Of a DNA stretch of 64,000 bases, positions 63,841 to 64,000 are shown in pieces. The position numbers were made by a program, and so were the translations under genes. This DNA comes from JASHPR01 sp963739645 (lineage in GTDB: Bacteria > Actinomycetota > Actinomycetes > Streptosporangiales > Streptosporangiaceae), in the NCBI GenBank assembly GCA_963739645.1, contig CAVUBM010000086.1, forward strand, positions 1-64,000, written 5' to 3'. The notes beneath the pieces were generated by a model, which worked only from the letters and a program-made list of their open reading frames with translations, was not told the DNA's origin and searched no databases. Each line of letters begins with the position of its first letter. The stretch's first letter is position 1.

Positions 63841-64000
63841 ATGGAGCCTGAATCGCTCAGCGGCCGGCTTCTCGTGGCTACGCCGCTGCTCGGCGACCCC
63901 AACTTCCGGCGCACGGTGATCTTGATCGTGGAGGACGAGCCGGAGGAAGGAACGCTCGGCGTCGTGCTGAACCGCCCGACCGAGGTTCAGGTCGGGCAGG
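63841..64000 (+). CDS. YqgE/AlgH family protein, 5' end only
   Basis: The first 53 codons of a UPF0301 protein: MEPESLSGRLLVATPLLGDP, NFRRTVILIVEDEPEEGTLG, VVLNRPTEVQVGQ. The family mark G-x-L-L-x-A-x-P-x-L-x-D-P-x-F and the N-R-P-T motif are both present. The gene continues beyond the window edge. The function of the family is not settled. Confidence 0.88.
   Translation, partial: MEPESLSGRLLVATPLLGDPNFRRTVILIVEDEPEEGTLGVVLNRPTEVQVGQ

Overview
The window is high-GC actinobacterial DNA, with GTG/TTG starts, strong third-position G/C bias and purine-rich ribosome binding sites. The chromosomal part carries several actinobacterial marker families: an NrtL-type ArgS-related protein, Rho with a long RNA-binding insert, NucS, DUF2550, a Scy/DivIVA-like coiled coil and an IcmA-like mutase. 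The order rho-rpmE-prfA-prmC-tsaC-(WecA-like)-atp operon-DUF2550-cobalamin adenosyltransferase ... nucS ... Scy-like-mce-thiolase-meaB-MarR-icmA resembles the Streptomyces arrangement as I remember it. A streptomycete or Streptosporangiales-like lineage fits; I cannot name a genus.

Layout. 0-14.3 kb looks like an accessory region. After the 3' end of a haloacid dehalogenase come a tyrosine integrase and its excisionase, a tandem pair of DNA-methyltransferase homologues of which one lacks its catalytic motif, then ctaD, a universal stress protein, transaldolase, a DUF488 protein and a CBS-BON protein. A six-gene block of small conserved proteins typical of actinomycete integrative elements follows, and the region ends at tRNA-Arg(CCG), whose 3' end faces it. 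14.4-32.3 kb is core chromosome: response regulator, nrtL, rho, rpmE, prfA, prmC, tsaC, a WecA/MraY-like transferase and the complete F1Fo ATP synthase operon. 32.4-41.7 kb is mixed metabolism: cobalamin adenosyltransferase, GMC oxidoreductase, Gfo/Idh dehydrogenase, aldehyde dehydrogenase, deaminase, S9 peptidase and a sigma factor. 41.9-50.3 kb holds an XRE regulator, an unknown coiled-coil/membrane pair, nucS, an ArsR locus, an FMN reductase, a histidine kinase, a zinc-ribbon protein, a hydrolase and an SDR. 50.3-64 kb has the Scy-like protein, methylmalonyl-CoA epimerase, thiolase, MeaB, DUF2127, an ABC-like ATPase without Walker A, two MarR proteins, a sigma/anti-sigma-like pair, the IcmA-like mutase, a thioredoxin-TPR protein and the start of a YqgE/AlgH gene.

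How the genes work together. The atp operon runs in standard order (a, c, b, delta, alpha, gamma, beta, epsilon) behind two small membrane genes, and a perfect TGTGA-N6-TCACA site lies just upstream. Epimerase, thiolase, MeaB, the B12-dependent mutase and the PduO-type adenosyltransferase together form an adenosylcobalamin/acyl-CoA module. A perfect 20-bp palindrome upstream of the mutase is a likely operator.

Caution. About twenty genes, including ones that should be essential (rho, atpA, atpD, atpG, atpH), are interrupted by single frameshifts although the protein continues cleanly in another frame. This looks like uncorrected indel error more than decay. For such genes the coordinates span the reconstructed gene, not one open frame.
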